NCBI RefSeq assembly: GCF_000764305.2
Contig: NW_025935171.1
Location: 1-64,000, forward strand
Direction of reading: 5' to 3'
DNA: 64,000 bases
From: Hyalella azteca
Taxonomy: Eukaryota > Arthropoda > Malacostraca > Amphipoda > Hyalellidae
Part shown: positions 1 through 11,185 of the stretch, piece by piece
Position numbering within the stretch: position 1 is the stretch's first letter
Layout: every line of letters begins with the position of its first letter
Notes under the pieces: model-generated
What the model was told of the DNA's origin: nothing
The model's database searches: none
What the model saw: the letters and a program-made list of their open reading frames with translations, nothing else
Translations under genes and position numbers: made by a program

Positions 1-1030
1 GGACGCAGCCGTAGACCACAAAATTCACTCATAAAAAGCCGTGGAGCCAACGGCCAGCCTCAGGATGCATTAACTTTACTCAGCCTCAGAGCTTGAAGAC
101 ACAGACTACGCTTGAACTCCGTCATCCAGACAAGCGACGCACTGCCGAAAGATGATGGCGCCGTAGGTCTTCAGCCGATGCTTGAATATGCTCGCTCATT
201 AGCAGGCAGTTCCTCGTCTGGTCTAATCTATTCACGCTGTACAGGCTCAAAACCTTCTTGTAGAGCCATTGACTGACGACTCTACTAGCACCCTTGAACC
301 GTGTTGCGTATTTCATGCGCCCGTCTTTCGGTCAGGTAAAACAAGAAGATTACGCAGTCAATGCAATCCATTGTCGTTTCTATTAGGTCGCTTTTTCATT
401 ATCTCAACGTACTGCCGAAGGCCGTACTGCCTAAGGCTAACTGCTATGGAAGCCTAAATAAATTTTAAACTCTACAATTGTCTTATGAAATTGTATAAAT
501 TGTAAAGCTGAAGGTTACCGTATGAGAGTGTTTTTGTAATTTAGTTAATGGTAGTGATGTTGTAATTGAAAGATAGATAACATTCGTGTGTTCCAGCTTA
601 CACGGTGCCAGTATAGTGACGATCGTTTCCAACTGTCCATCTCTTTCACTCCATGCGAATAAGCTGCCCGAAATATCGTGCGGCAATACCGGTACGCTCG
701 GATGAAACCGCCTGTTCAGCCTCCTGCAATCAATGAGGGTAGGTTAGGTTAGGTCCGCGCAGGTTTGTTTTGAGTGAAGAAATGTTGCAACTTGTGGCGG
801 TTAGGCCTGAAGATGTTCGGCCGAAAGAGGTTTGGTCGAATGCAGTATGGCCATGCTCATCTTTAGCAAGCTTAAGTCGCGGCTGTGAATATCCGGTGCT
901 ATGGCTTCAAGCACTTGACGTCATAGTCTGTTATGCCTTTTAAGAGTTTTGACCTACGGAAAGGTAAATGCACTAAATTCGGAGTTTGGCAAAGCTGGCC
1001 TACGGCACGAGTTCCGAGTTGAGAGCGGCA
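1..1030. repeat. Dispersed repeat family, copy A (cut by window edge)
   Basis: The first bases (GACGCAGCCGTAG...) match the start of a repeat at 29,441, and the alignment can be followed in patches to about 1,030. Shared blocks include the AGGTTAGGTCCGC stretch near 740, TATGGCCATGCT near 847, and TTTGGCAAAGCTGGCCT near 987. Related starts occur at 52,205 and 62,425. No terminal inverted repeat or coding potential was seen. The element class is unknown; a non-autonomous transposon is an inference. Confidence 0.55.
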
Positions 1031-1429
1031 ACAATCGCCACAGAGGCGGCCGCCCCATTTTGCCCCACATACCCGTGGAACCTGCTCAGCCTCTCACTGC
1101 TGTTGGGCATGTTGGGCATATACCGGAGTAGGTCGTCACAGAGGGAGCCAGGCGTAGTTAAGTTGGTAAGCTCCAGCTCCAGCATAGCGGCAAGCTCGGC
1201 CACCGTCCCCGCGTGGTGAGGATGGCAACGAGCAACGCAGTCTTCACATGTATGTTGCGACCGTCACGCTCGCCCGCGGGGGGGGTTAAGGTGTGGGCCG
1301 GGGGGGGAGAGGGACCGGAAGACGGGAGAGATGGGCGAAGGCAGAGAGAGTGGCAAGGAACGACGCTGCCTCCACGGGACTGTCCCACAATGATGAGATG
1401 CTCAGGGACGTGGGGACTGAGGGGTAGGT

Positions 1430-1495
1430 AAAGAGATGTAGATGTAGATGTATGATGTAGATGTAGAGAAGAGATGTAGAGATGTAGATAGATGA
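1430..1495. repeat. GATGTA-type microsatellite
   Basis: Short imperfect array of GATGTA/GAGATGTA units. The stretch before it (about 1,020-1,430) is GC- and CpG-rich with two G8 runs near 1,277 and 1,299; no gene was recognised there. Confidence 0.8.
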
Positions 1496-1514
1496 ATCGT
1501 AGTTTCCAATGTTT

Positions 1515-2249
1515 GTGGCAAATTTAATCAAAAAGCCAATATGTCATGTACAAGAGAGCACAAGAACAAGAGAACAAGAGAGCTGGTTTGGCTGCCTCTG
1601 TGAACTTGCCGATGCGACGGTGCTCCAACAGTTTATGGTCAAATTTAACCTCTTTCAGCAGTTCGTTGATCTGTTCTTTTTATTCCCTCAGTCGAGCCTC
1701 CCTGTCCTTGTTCTTGCTTCCCGGAAGATGAAACGTCAAATTATGCTTTCTTTTCACTTTCTCATCTAGTTCTGTAATGTGCTCTTCGCCTCATGATTCT
1801 AATATGCCCATTAATTTCTCCAGCTTCTCTTCAGATGACTGTACATGAACTTCTGCCTTGGTTATTTCTTTGACAGTCTATAATTTTCTGGGTGAATTTT
1901 CCTTCACGTACATCAGTTATCTTTCTGTCTACTAGTGCTGCATGCTCAGTTAGGTTGTCAACCTGCCTCTGAATTTCAGTCATTCTATTGAAAAATTTGC
2001 TAGCTATCTTGTTGCATTGTTTGGTGCAGTACCAATGTTGACGGGGGCAATCCCTTTCACTATCCTTCGGGAAGAATTCGCATTCATCATCTTCAATTTT
2101 TCCCACGAAATGTGGGACCATTGCTCACAGATTTCGCATTTCAGCGCCTTGTGTCTCGCAGTTACGATTTTCGTACAAATTCTGCAATCTTTCGCCTTCT
2201 GCCAGAGTTGGGCTGAGGCCGTTCCCCTCCTACTCCTAGTTGATGTCAT
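1515..2249 (-). mobile_element. Decayed LINE ORF1 (PHD-like finger, coiled coil, RRM-like)
   Basis: Read on the minus strand from 2,249, broken frames encode a Cys-rich PHD-like finger (CRIC, then ALKCEICEQWSH, later WYCTKQC), then a coiled-coil stretch (MTEIQRQVDNLTEHAALVDRK). Below 1,800 a segment with TFHLPGSKNKD, then RIGKF, looks like the RRM-like part of LINE ORF1 proteins. Stops and frameshifts separate the pieces, so it is a fossil. The order finger, coiled coil, RRM-like is known from ORF1 of CR1/Jockey-type LINEs. No reverse transcriptase was found next to it. The 2,250-2,420 stretch may be its 5' UTR (inference). Confidence 0.6.
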
Positions 2250-3582
2250 ATTTTCATTCTATTTGGCGATAGAAAGCTAGGAAAAGTGTCTCTCACCGTT
2301 GAGAGCTTGATTTTTGATTAGTTAGTTCGACGTATACGATACAGCAACTTATATCTGCGCCGGCAATATTCAGCATTCGGACGAACACTTTGGATTTGCC
2401 GCCATCTTGGTTGCTGTCGGTCGCTCACCTCACCAACAAGTCTTCAACAGCTTACAATTCAATTAAAAATACTCGATTCCGCTCAGATTTTTGGATAGTG
2501 GCTTCTTAGGTAGATAAGTAGTCCATTTCAAAGGGGTTTACGTCACTTGGGACTCGAGAATACTGACAGCAACCTGACAAATTAGAGAGCGACCCACGCA
2601 CGTCAGTCTTCCACCGTATCCAGCAGAGAACATCGATACTGTCCGAGCCGTCTGAATTTTTAGTGTGTAAAAATTTGATCCGATGTTCCTCAGTTCACTT
2701 GCAAATGATCTTCCATTAAGTTCAATGAACAATGTCGGGTAATAATCTAGTGCATTGAAGTTTCAATTCTTTGAAAATCTAAACTATGTTCAATAAAACA
2801 TAGTAAAGGGAAAGCGTTAATTTAGCTCCTAAATTATATATAACGCAATTATTAATTTCATCTCGACGCTACAGCTTTCCTTCATGGAGTATAAGATGGG
2901 TCACTAAGCCAGACTGTCTCCACCAAGCTTAGAGCACTTGTCCATATCTTCTTGCAACTGATCTTTCGTGTCTTTTGTTTACCTGGCAGAGATGCGAGAG
3001 AACATGCATCCTTCCTCAATCAGCTCGATCAATTTAGCTGTGATCTTAGGAACCTTGTTAGGATCTTTCAGCGGCGTTGCGGCTTGGAAGAGATAATTTC
3101 TGATCTTCCTGACAGCCTCTACTTTATTTGGCAAAGCAGTGGAGTCCCTCCCGTCCCTTTAAATAATCCGGACAAAATTAAACAACCTCTCTAATGTCGT
3201 CATGTCAAATCCGTCAAGTCATTTTGGTCTCGAATTTTTCACGCAAGAAAGCGCACAGTTTTTTTTAATCTGCTCCCGTGAAGGGCTCATTTCTGTTTTT
3301 TTTTTCAGGTAGGTCTTGCAAGTATGATTGGAATCTTTTTCCAATCCACTCCAAAAAATTTTATTGTGTACTTAGGGGCCAGCTCATAAATTGCCACGAC
3401 TAATGTGCTAGTGGCTCTCATTTCTTTTATAGTTGTGGTAGCAAAGGCATCTGAAAGAGAGTCCCTGAAAGCTCCTGTGACAGATGATCGCTGCAGAACA
3501 AATCCTTGGGACTGGTACATGATAATTTAATCTTTTATGTTTTTTCAGTAACATTCTAGCGAAACAAAACGAACGGTAAAAC
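2250..3582. other. No recognised gene
   Basis: AT-rich non-coding sequence. ORFs of 64-80 codons near 2,540-3,200 show no recognisable domain and no convincing splice sites. Confidence 0.5.
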
Positions 3583-3954
3583 GTGTTAAAGAGAACATAT
3601 TTTGGGGTTTGTTCAGGAATCGTTACTATCTCTTCGCAATTGTTCGGCGTCAGCAGCCACGATGGGCCCGTGTATCAAGATAGTTTACCACCTAATAACC
3701 ACGCACTTGCGTCACGTCAACAGATTTCTGCACTGAAAAGCAAGCAAGGTTTCGTGGATCTTAATGATATCATGAAGCTGCAGTCACTTCTGATGCAGTT
3801 CAATCATCCTAACGTTAAGAGTGATTTTCTGGGTGGACTTTTCAATGTTAAAGCCTGGATAAACCTACTGAACGATTTGGATCATATTAGAGCGGTAGTT
3901 ACCCTGGAGAGGCTCTTCTACCGTTTCCATGTGTCAACTTTATTTGTACCGTGA
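3583..3954 (+). CDS. Unrecognised 123-codon ORF, probably not a gene
   Basis: Open ATG-to-stop frame of 123 residues without tandem repeats. The composition is protein-like in the middle (DLNDIMKLQSLLMQFNHP, then FNVKAWINLLNDLDHIRAVV, which would form amphipathic helices). I do not recognise a family. It stands alone, with no visible promoter, splice partners or homologous copy in the window. It could be a transposon fragment, a lone exon or chance. Confidence 0.15.
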   Translation: MLKRTYFGVCSGIVTISSQLFGVSSHDGPVYQDSLPPNNHALASRQQISALKSKQGFVDLNDIMKLQSLLMQFNHPNVKSDFLGGLFNVKAWINLLNDLDHIRAVVTLERLFYRFHVSTLFVP

Positions 3955-4308
3955 ACTTTTGACTTCTTTGAGTTGCGGCACAGCCGATATTTTAACATGT
4001 TTTTCTCAACTTAGCTTCGCGTTTGTTTGTTTGTGAATTTGTTTGTTGTTAACAATGACAACGAAAATTAGCCCACTTCTGATTGCTCTAGAGATCTGAA
4101 ATTCGGCATGCAGGCTATTTTTGCCTAAAAATTTCAGTTACAATCATAAAAACTAGCAATTAGAGACCTAAATTAGCTTAATTGAGTAAAGTGAGTATAC
4201 ATATAGTATATATATATAGTATGACAAGCGCTGACGTTATAGACGAGCAGGCGCTGACGCTGCGTAACATCGATACGTACGTCAAGTCATACTTAATCAA
4301 GTCTTAAT

Positions 4309-4505
4309 CGTTTTTCTTGTGGACTAACAAGTAGAAAATAAATTATGGCTCGCCACAAAAAACGTAGGTCGGGCTGTACGTTCACCATCAAATTTCCAAT
4401 ATTCGTGTGTTGTGTGCTTTTCGCTTTAATCATAAATCTGCCCGACATACGTTTTTTGGGGCGAGTTATAATTTATTTTCTACTTTTTAGTCCACAAGAA
4501 AAACG
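4309..4505. mobile_element. Foldback/MITE-like element with long terminal inverted repeats
   Basis: The left arm (CGTTTTTCTTGTGGACTAA..., running into GCTCGCCACAAAAAACGTAGG) is mirrored by the right arm (...CGTTTTTTGGGGCGAG..., ending GTCCACAAGAAAAACG). Arms are about 70 bp with few mismatches, around an unrelated centre of roughly 60 bp. There is no ORF. The target duplication is unclear. Similar motifs (CGCCCAAAAAACGTGG and TTATTTTCTACTTTTCAGT) recur at 54,945-55,005. Confidence 0.75.
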
Positions 4506-4908
4506 TGTTTTTTAAAAAAAAATTTTAAAGTATTTTATTTGATTTTCGGACGTCATTATTGTTAATATTATTCTACGAAGCATTTATCGTGGCAAGAAGG
4601 TACGAAATGAAAACCTGTTGGGAAAACCTTGGAACCTGTTTATTTAACGGTGACTTGAAACACGCGGTGGAAGACTGTCCAAAATAACGTCTTAGACAAA
4701 CTATTCTGAAAAGTCCCCGTTGTTTTGGGAACCGCGCCGGAATCAAGTGGACTGAAGCTCGACAATTAAACTTTTAAGCTCTGCAGAGAAAAGGGAATCT
4801 TCAGAGCTCTACCGTAGCAGACCCACGGGTGAGGACGAAGAGGATGGCACTGTACTGCCTGATCCTCACCATTCGGGCCAACAACCTATTTATTTTCCTA
4901 GCTTGGTA

Positions 4909-5097
4909 CCGTTGTGCGTTGTGTTGCAGTTTAAGAGTTCGTGCGTTGTGTTGCAGTTAAAGAGTTCGTGCGTTGTGTTGCGGTTAAAGAGTTCGTGCGT
5001 TGTGTTGCGGTTAAAGAGTTCGTGCGTTGTGTTGCGGTTAAAGAGTTCGTGCGTTGTGTTGCGGTTAGAGTTCGTGCGTTGTGTTGCGGTTAAAGTT
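4909..5097. repeat. Minisatellite, about 27-bp unit
   Basis: About seven copies of a unit built on AGTTCGTGCGTTGTGTTGCGG plus TTAAAG, with small length variants. The open frame across it reflects a period divisible by three, not a gene. Confidence 0.9.
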
Positions 5098-5245
5098 CGG
5101 TTGTCTGGCTGGCTGGCGCTGAAGTTAAGAGCGTTCGGAAGTCACCGTCGCGTTTACACTGAATAGATGATATTTGTAGTTTCAAAAACCCGTTATCTCT
5201 AACCTATCATCTTGAATCCCGCCATCCTGAATTCTATCATCCAAA

Positions 5246-5954
5246 ATCGCAAATCCCATCATCAAGATTTCAGCTCCAAATAGTACCTCAACACGCTATT
5301 GCGGAGCGAGCTCCAATAGCGCTGTACATTATAGAGCGCCAGGCTTCAAGCACACACAAATTTTGTAACGTATGTAATCGATGCTTTATTTAATTTTTTT
5401 TGTAATATCAATGACTTATTATTATGAGTAGTGTTACGTATATTCGTATGTCGAAGGATTGAATACACGATTTTTCGTTTTCCTTTTCTTTACAAATCGG
5501 TTTCTGCAAACAAACAATATACAAAGGTAAAAATGGTTACATAAAATTAGTACAGGTTTGGTTGAAGACCAGAGCGTACTTTTTATTTACGATTTTCTTA
5601 TTGTTCTTTTCGATAAGCCGAACGAAATTTCTAGCTGGAGCTTGGAGATCAAAAAGTAGATTACCGAATGACATTTTATTGCAGTGCGACGTTTCGAATA
5701 TATCAATATTCATTATCAAGCAAGTGAACAGTTATTACAACGCTAAANATCGCAAATCCCATCATCAAGATTTCAGGTCCAAATAGTACCTCAACACGCT
5801 ATTGCGGAGCGAGCTCCAATAGGGCTGTACATTATATAGCGCTATTGGAGTAGAGCGCCAGGCTTCAAGCACACACAAATTTTGTAACGTAAGTAATCGA
5901 TGTTTTATTTATTTTTTTTTTTTTGAAATAGCAAAGACTTATTATTATGAGTAG
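5246..5954. repeat. Near-identical direct duplication around an N
   Basis: Bases 5,246-5,431 recur at 5,749-5,954 almost unchanged. The second copy has a roughly 20-bp insertion repeating TAGCGCTATTGGAG. The second copy starts immediately after the single N at 5,748. This suggests two overlapping contigs or haplotypes joined without collapsing the overlap, although a true local duplication is possible. Confidence 0.8.
5545..5745. repeat. Copy of a dispersed repeat also present near 56,940-57,060
   Basis: The stretch with GAAGACCAGAGCGTACTTTT, then ATTTTCTTATTGTTCTTTT, aligns with GATGACCAGAGAGTATTTCT, then AATTTTCTCATTGTTTTTC, near 56,975. CpG sites here are replaced by other dinucleotides in the other copy. 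Class unknown. Confidence 0.4.
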
Positions 5955-8562
5955 AAGAAACCATTAACTGTAACAAAGGTTTCTAACTATTTTCAGTCGC
6001 TTTCAATGATGTACGGCGAAAAATTAATCGAAAATTCCGACTAGGTCATAGCAGATATTAAGGTTTCTAGCAAACACTGCGCGGATGCACAGAAACGGAT
6101 ATTGGTTATAAAATACAGGCATGCTGGTTTCTCAGCATGCCTCGTGTTATTTCATACTGATAATCTTGATCTTTTCCTCTTATCAGAATGACATGCGTAT
6201 ACTCACACAGTTATCTTTCATGGCGAGCATTTCCATCCAATTCGCTTGTTCTAAATGTTCATAATTATTGAACGAAATCTAATATCCAAGGTCAAGACTT
6301 CACTTAATATGAGCACGATATCTTATAAGGAACTGCATTTATTTTGGCCTGAATTTGCAGTGAATGAACGAAGTTGATCTGATTTCTTCACGTCTCGCAG
6401 TATAATATTATGGAGATGGCCGGCAACGATACGGTCTTTTTCGGTGAGGCGTGCAGGCGGTCCTTCACCAAGATTTTATGTTAAGAGAATTGGGCTATTG
6501 TGAAGTACGAAATAACCGCTTCATGTTCTATCATTTTTTATTTTCGGGCCGAAAAATTTTTGACCCCCTTAGTCATTCGGTTACTTTATATTTACTCATC
6601 CAAAATAGAATAAAGTGTAGTTAATTCGTGCAGCGTTACTTGGTGAGATCTAAAAACGAAATTCACCAAATCGACGTTGGCTTCAGTAAACCATCTGTCC
6701 GTGCATCAAACAAGAAAATAGTTCGGCACTCCTTTGTATTGAATGACACAACGATGCAAATAAATATATGACAGGAACTCCTACTTCACGAGAAAAGCTT
6801 TCATAGGTCCATGGAGTGATAGTTCAAAATATCTCGAATCTACGTATGTTTTCGATAATCAGGTTCGCCAAGCTACGCAACCTCTCAATCGCATCGCTAC
6901 TCGACGACTGCAGGCGACTCCGGCGGCGGACACCTGCTTTTCTCTAGCAAAAAAAAAAAAACGGAAGTACAAAGTTTCGAAAAAATGTCACGCGAGATGG
7001 GATCGTAAACACTAGCTGGGCCGATGACCTGATCAATTTTATCCTCCAAATAAAGCGATGAGAAAGATTACTTGACAATATTTAAAATTTAGATGATATT
7101 TATAATAACTTGATGATATTTATAATAAATATAATAATATTTATTTATCAAGAAATTCATGAATAAAGAATTATGATTGAGGCTTTGCAGCTGCCGGACG
7201 GAAACACTCAAACTCGGTAATTTGATTATGATGATGAGTCATCAGCAATAGGGTACTAATTGTACTCAGGGACAATGGCAAGTGTTGCAGCGCTGTTGCT
7301 ACACCTACAGCAGTTGTACAACGCACAGAGCACAGCGTACAGTCGTTAAGAATTCAGTCAATTAAAATAAAGCCGTTGCAGTGTAGCTGTTATCATGAGC
7401 AGCTTTGGCTGGCTCGTAATTGACTTCTTATTTATTCATGTCTCTTCAGCGAACTCTTGAGGCAGTGAGCGCCGCTACTCATCGTCTCACACGCATCGCT
7501 TCACTGGCCCTTGTGTTCACTTTGATTAGGAACAATTCAAATTACAGCTTTTAATTTTTACTTTTATTAATTTGAACTTTCCTATCAATAATTCTGTGTA
7601 CGAGTGCTAATTTTCTGGCTTGAATTCTAGGGAAAACATAATGCGCCGGAATTGGAAATTTTCAAAATCACTATTTCTTTTCTTTTATTTTTGATGCTGC
7701 TCACATCCATACGTATGGATGTGAGGATCCATACGAAGAGAAAGACACTGTGAGCCATAGAAATTCAAAGTTTTAAGCACAACCTCATTGATAAATGTTA
7801 TAATTTCCTTTGACTTGTAACAGTATAATAACATCGTTTATTTTGACAAGCGGTTCTCATAAACTTGGAGAATGTTGTTACACATCGTCTTTAAAATGCA
7901 TAGTTAAAAACATATACTAGCAAAAACTCCAAGTTATTCTCACTAGCATAATTTCGGTGGGTTAATAGCAACCTTCCTAAGTAATAATTATTAATAATGT
8001 CCAATTATTGCCACCCTATGCGGTCACAACAATTGACGGTCAAACAACCGGTAAACAAATGACAAGCGGAAATGAATTTCTTGCTTGCACACTTGGACGT
8101 CATGAGGTCAAGTACGTGCTGATGGAAGGCCCGCAGCAGCTGTGGCTTACCTAACCAATTGTAGATGCAGTGAGGAATAGTGAGTAATTGTAGCTTGCTT
8201 GAACACATAATTAACCGCTCTCTAAAATCGACAATATAACGTAATGCGATTCATACCTGAATTGCTTTGACGTGCCGAGCATTTTCGGCTTGCATTCCCA
8301 TTGATGTTGGGAGATAGAGACTCCATTCATTCTATTCGTGGTTTGGAGTTAATTTTATATTCTATGGAATTTTGACTGGACAACGAAGGGATCCATTAAC
8401 AGCATCATTTCCAGTGAGAAGCGGCGCTGTTGATGGCGTATTGACTTTCCCTGAAAATAAATCATAGCAATATAGCCTAGAATGTTGGCTAGCCCCTCCT
8501 ACCAGCCCGCCGAGATGTCGCTCAATATCCAAATTACGCGCTGGCATGCGAAGATTGTTGGT
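5955..8562. other. Gene-free AT-rich stretch with small palindromes
   Basis: No coding region recognised. Notable are a 10-bp-stem hairpin at 6,117-6,142 (AGGCATGCTG, loop, CAGCATGCCT) and a perfect 26-bp palindrome at 7,700-7,725 centred on CATACGTATG. The rest is low-complexity AT-rich sequence. Confidence 0.5.
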
Positions 8563-8830
8563 GTGACCGTGAGTGACCGTTAACAGCAGTGACCGTTAAC
8601 AGCAGTGACCGTTAACAGCAGTGACCGTTATCAGCAGTGACCGTTAACAGCAGTGACCGTTAACAGCAGTGACCGTTAACAGCAGTGACCGTTATCAGCA
8701 GTGACCGTTAAAGAAAACGCATACTAGATTTAAATTTTTCTCTGTTGAATGCACTATCATTCCCTTAACAGCAATGACCGTTAACAGCAGTAAACGTTAA
8801 CAGCAGTGACCGTTAACAGCAGTAAACGTT
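8563..8830. repeat. Minisatellite, 16-bp unit, in two blocks
   Basis: Unit GTGACCGTTAACAGCA, about nine copies at 8,563-8,709 with a regular TATCAGCA variant, then a shorter block at about 8,766-8,830 with GTAAACGTTAACAGCA variants. The intervening 55 bp are unrelated. Confidence 0.9.
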
Positions 8831-10612
8831 CACCAGCTGCAACCATTATTTAAAATGAAGGTCTCTGTAACAACTGCTGAAATGTAAGCAACTTTGTGAG
8901 TACAGAGTTTAGAGTTTAGAACTCAAGTCCGTTGGTCATGCGTTGTTGGGAAGGAGTTTAGCTGTGAGTTGTTAGCATACTTCTGAAGGATGAAATACTC
9001 AATCTCGCTAAATTAAGTGCGATATAAGTAAAAATTATTAGTTTGGTATCCACATTGAACCCAAATTTTATTTGAGACCGTTGAGTAATTAGGAATAAAT
9101 GAATAAATTCAATAAATAATTAAGAATTCATATAAAAATTTGCGAGCTGAATCGATATTTTTTCTCGAATGATCTCTGTGTAGGACTTAACACTAGAAGC
9201 ACGGTGAGGTATAGAATAGGCATAAAATGTAAATGGTTCGTTTGATTGCCGCAAAATTGTATGACTTTTATTTCGTTATGACTTCGTTATTATATATCTA
9301 ATCACGTAATAATAATTTCATGCATCAATTATATTCAGTACAATTGAGTGCTCTACCTCCATGCACGATGAGGTCATTGTGACCTCAGTGTAAATTTACT
9401 TTTCTGTATTTCTTTACAGAACATCATATAGACGCAGAGAACGTTTTAATTACTCGCTACAAAGTTGTACACATTAGTAGCGTTGTGTACAGACTTGTCA
9501 GTACAAGTTTAGAGAGCGTTTCATATATAACATTGGCAGCAGGATTGTACGAACATTACCTAATTTTCTTCGACTCGCAACGACAACATGTCGCGGAAGC
9601 CGCTTTCGACGCTCAAATTATAAACTGTTTAGCTTATAATTAGTAAAATTGGCAATTAAAATGTTATTTCATTCATTCATTCATTGGGGTTCAGGCGGTA
9701 AAAGAGGCTTATTTAGCCGTTTTTAACGCAAGAGGTCCAAATGACCTCACAGTGTTTCAAGGTGGTGTGCAACTGCTAGGCTTTTAGTGTTGAAACAGAA
9801 AATTTATAGCAATACTGCGCATTTTTCTACATTAATCAAGTTACCCTCACAATTTGATAAAAAAGCTCTGGCCACATTACTCTGGTAAGTACCGTATGAC
9901 AAGTCACTGACAGTTAATTGCACCACACATAAAGTATGCACTGGAAGGAACATATGGATCATATCGTCCAAATATTTATACTTCCTTACAGCAAAAGCAA
10001 TGTCGGACGTAGCATTGTTAAGCATAATTGGGGGCGAAGTGGGTCAAGATGAGGTCAATGGGCCAAATGGGTCAAGATGACCGAAAAAGAAGCAAATTAA
10101 AGTGCATCGCTATTTGAATGATGTATTACCCATTTTTGTAGTGTTTATTCATAATTCGATAGTCATGATAGGAACACAGTAAGCATAGTTTCTGCTAGTC
10201 TATTTATCCTCAGTGGAGAAGCTGATAATCAAGACAATAAACGTCATTCATATGGCAGTCGAAGTTATCATTGCAATATTACTTGGATAAAAATGATGTG
10301 TGTTATCTGTACTCATTCATCTCATAACAGAGGATGATAATCCGCTGATAATATACGCTATTTATTTAGATCATGGGAACGTTCTTCAATAGATGTGACC
10401 TTGATCAGATTTGAATATCTTAGGCATTTATGACGGCTAATTCTTCCGACAAAACACAATACAACAAATAATACAAAAATATAACGATACAAACGCCACA
10501 ATAAAAATTTTACATAAACAAGAGCTCAATTCTATTTTCTATCTCATCTTCTCAAGAATATTCAGAATTCCTTTGAGCTCATGCATTGATCATTTATTCT
10601 TAGTAACTGCAG
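8831..10612. other. No recognised gene
   Basis: AT-rich sequence with an ATTC microsatellite near 9,672. Only short ORFs without recognisable domains. Nothing else seen. Confidence 0.5.
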
Positions 10613-11185
10613 TGAAACTCATAACTTTTATTCATTGTAGCTGCATTGAAGCTCACAATTTTATTCATTGTAGCTGCATTGAAGCTCACAATTTTATTCA
10701 TTGTAGCTGCTGTGAAACTCGCAACTTTATTCATTGTAGCTGCAGTGAAACTCGCAACTTTATTCATTGTAGCTGCAGTGAAACTAACAATTTTATTCAT
10801 TGTAGCTGCAGTGAAACTCGCAACTTTATTCATTGTAGCTGCAGTGAAACTCACAACTTTATTCATTGTAGCTGCAGTGAAACTCGCAATTTTATTCATT
10901 GTAGCTGCAGTGAAACTAACAACTTTATTCATTGTAGCTGCATTAAAACTCACAACTTTATTCATTATAGCTGCAGTGAAACTCGCAATTTTATTCATTG
11001 TAGCTGCAGTGAAACTAACAACTTTATTCATTGTAGCTGCATTAAAACTCGCAACTTTATTCATTGTAGCTGCAGTGAAACTAACAACTTTATTCATTGT
11101 AGCTGCTGTGAAACTCACAACTTTATTCATTGTAGCTGCAGTGAAACTCGCAACTTTATTAATTGTAGCTGCAGTGAAACTCAGG
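10613..11185. repeat. Minisatellite, 33-bp unit, about 17 copies
   Basis: The unit runs GAAACTCGCAACTTTATTCA followed by TTGTAGCTGCAGT. Variants (CTCACA, CTAACA, CATTGAAG, CATTAAAA) are interspersed. Because 33 is divisible by three, two plus-strand frames and one minus-strand frame stay open for 176-225 codons. The predicted peptides are perfect 11-residue repeats with no independent support, so coding is unlikely. Confidence 0.95.

Noticed and set aside
730..760. Telomere-like TTAGG repeats
   Set aside because: Only about three units inside a dispersed repeat; no telomere context.
8563..8830. Possible CRISPR array
   Set aside because: Head-to-tail minisatellite without unique spacers; the same holds for the other arrays.
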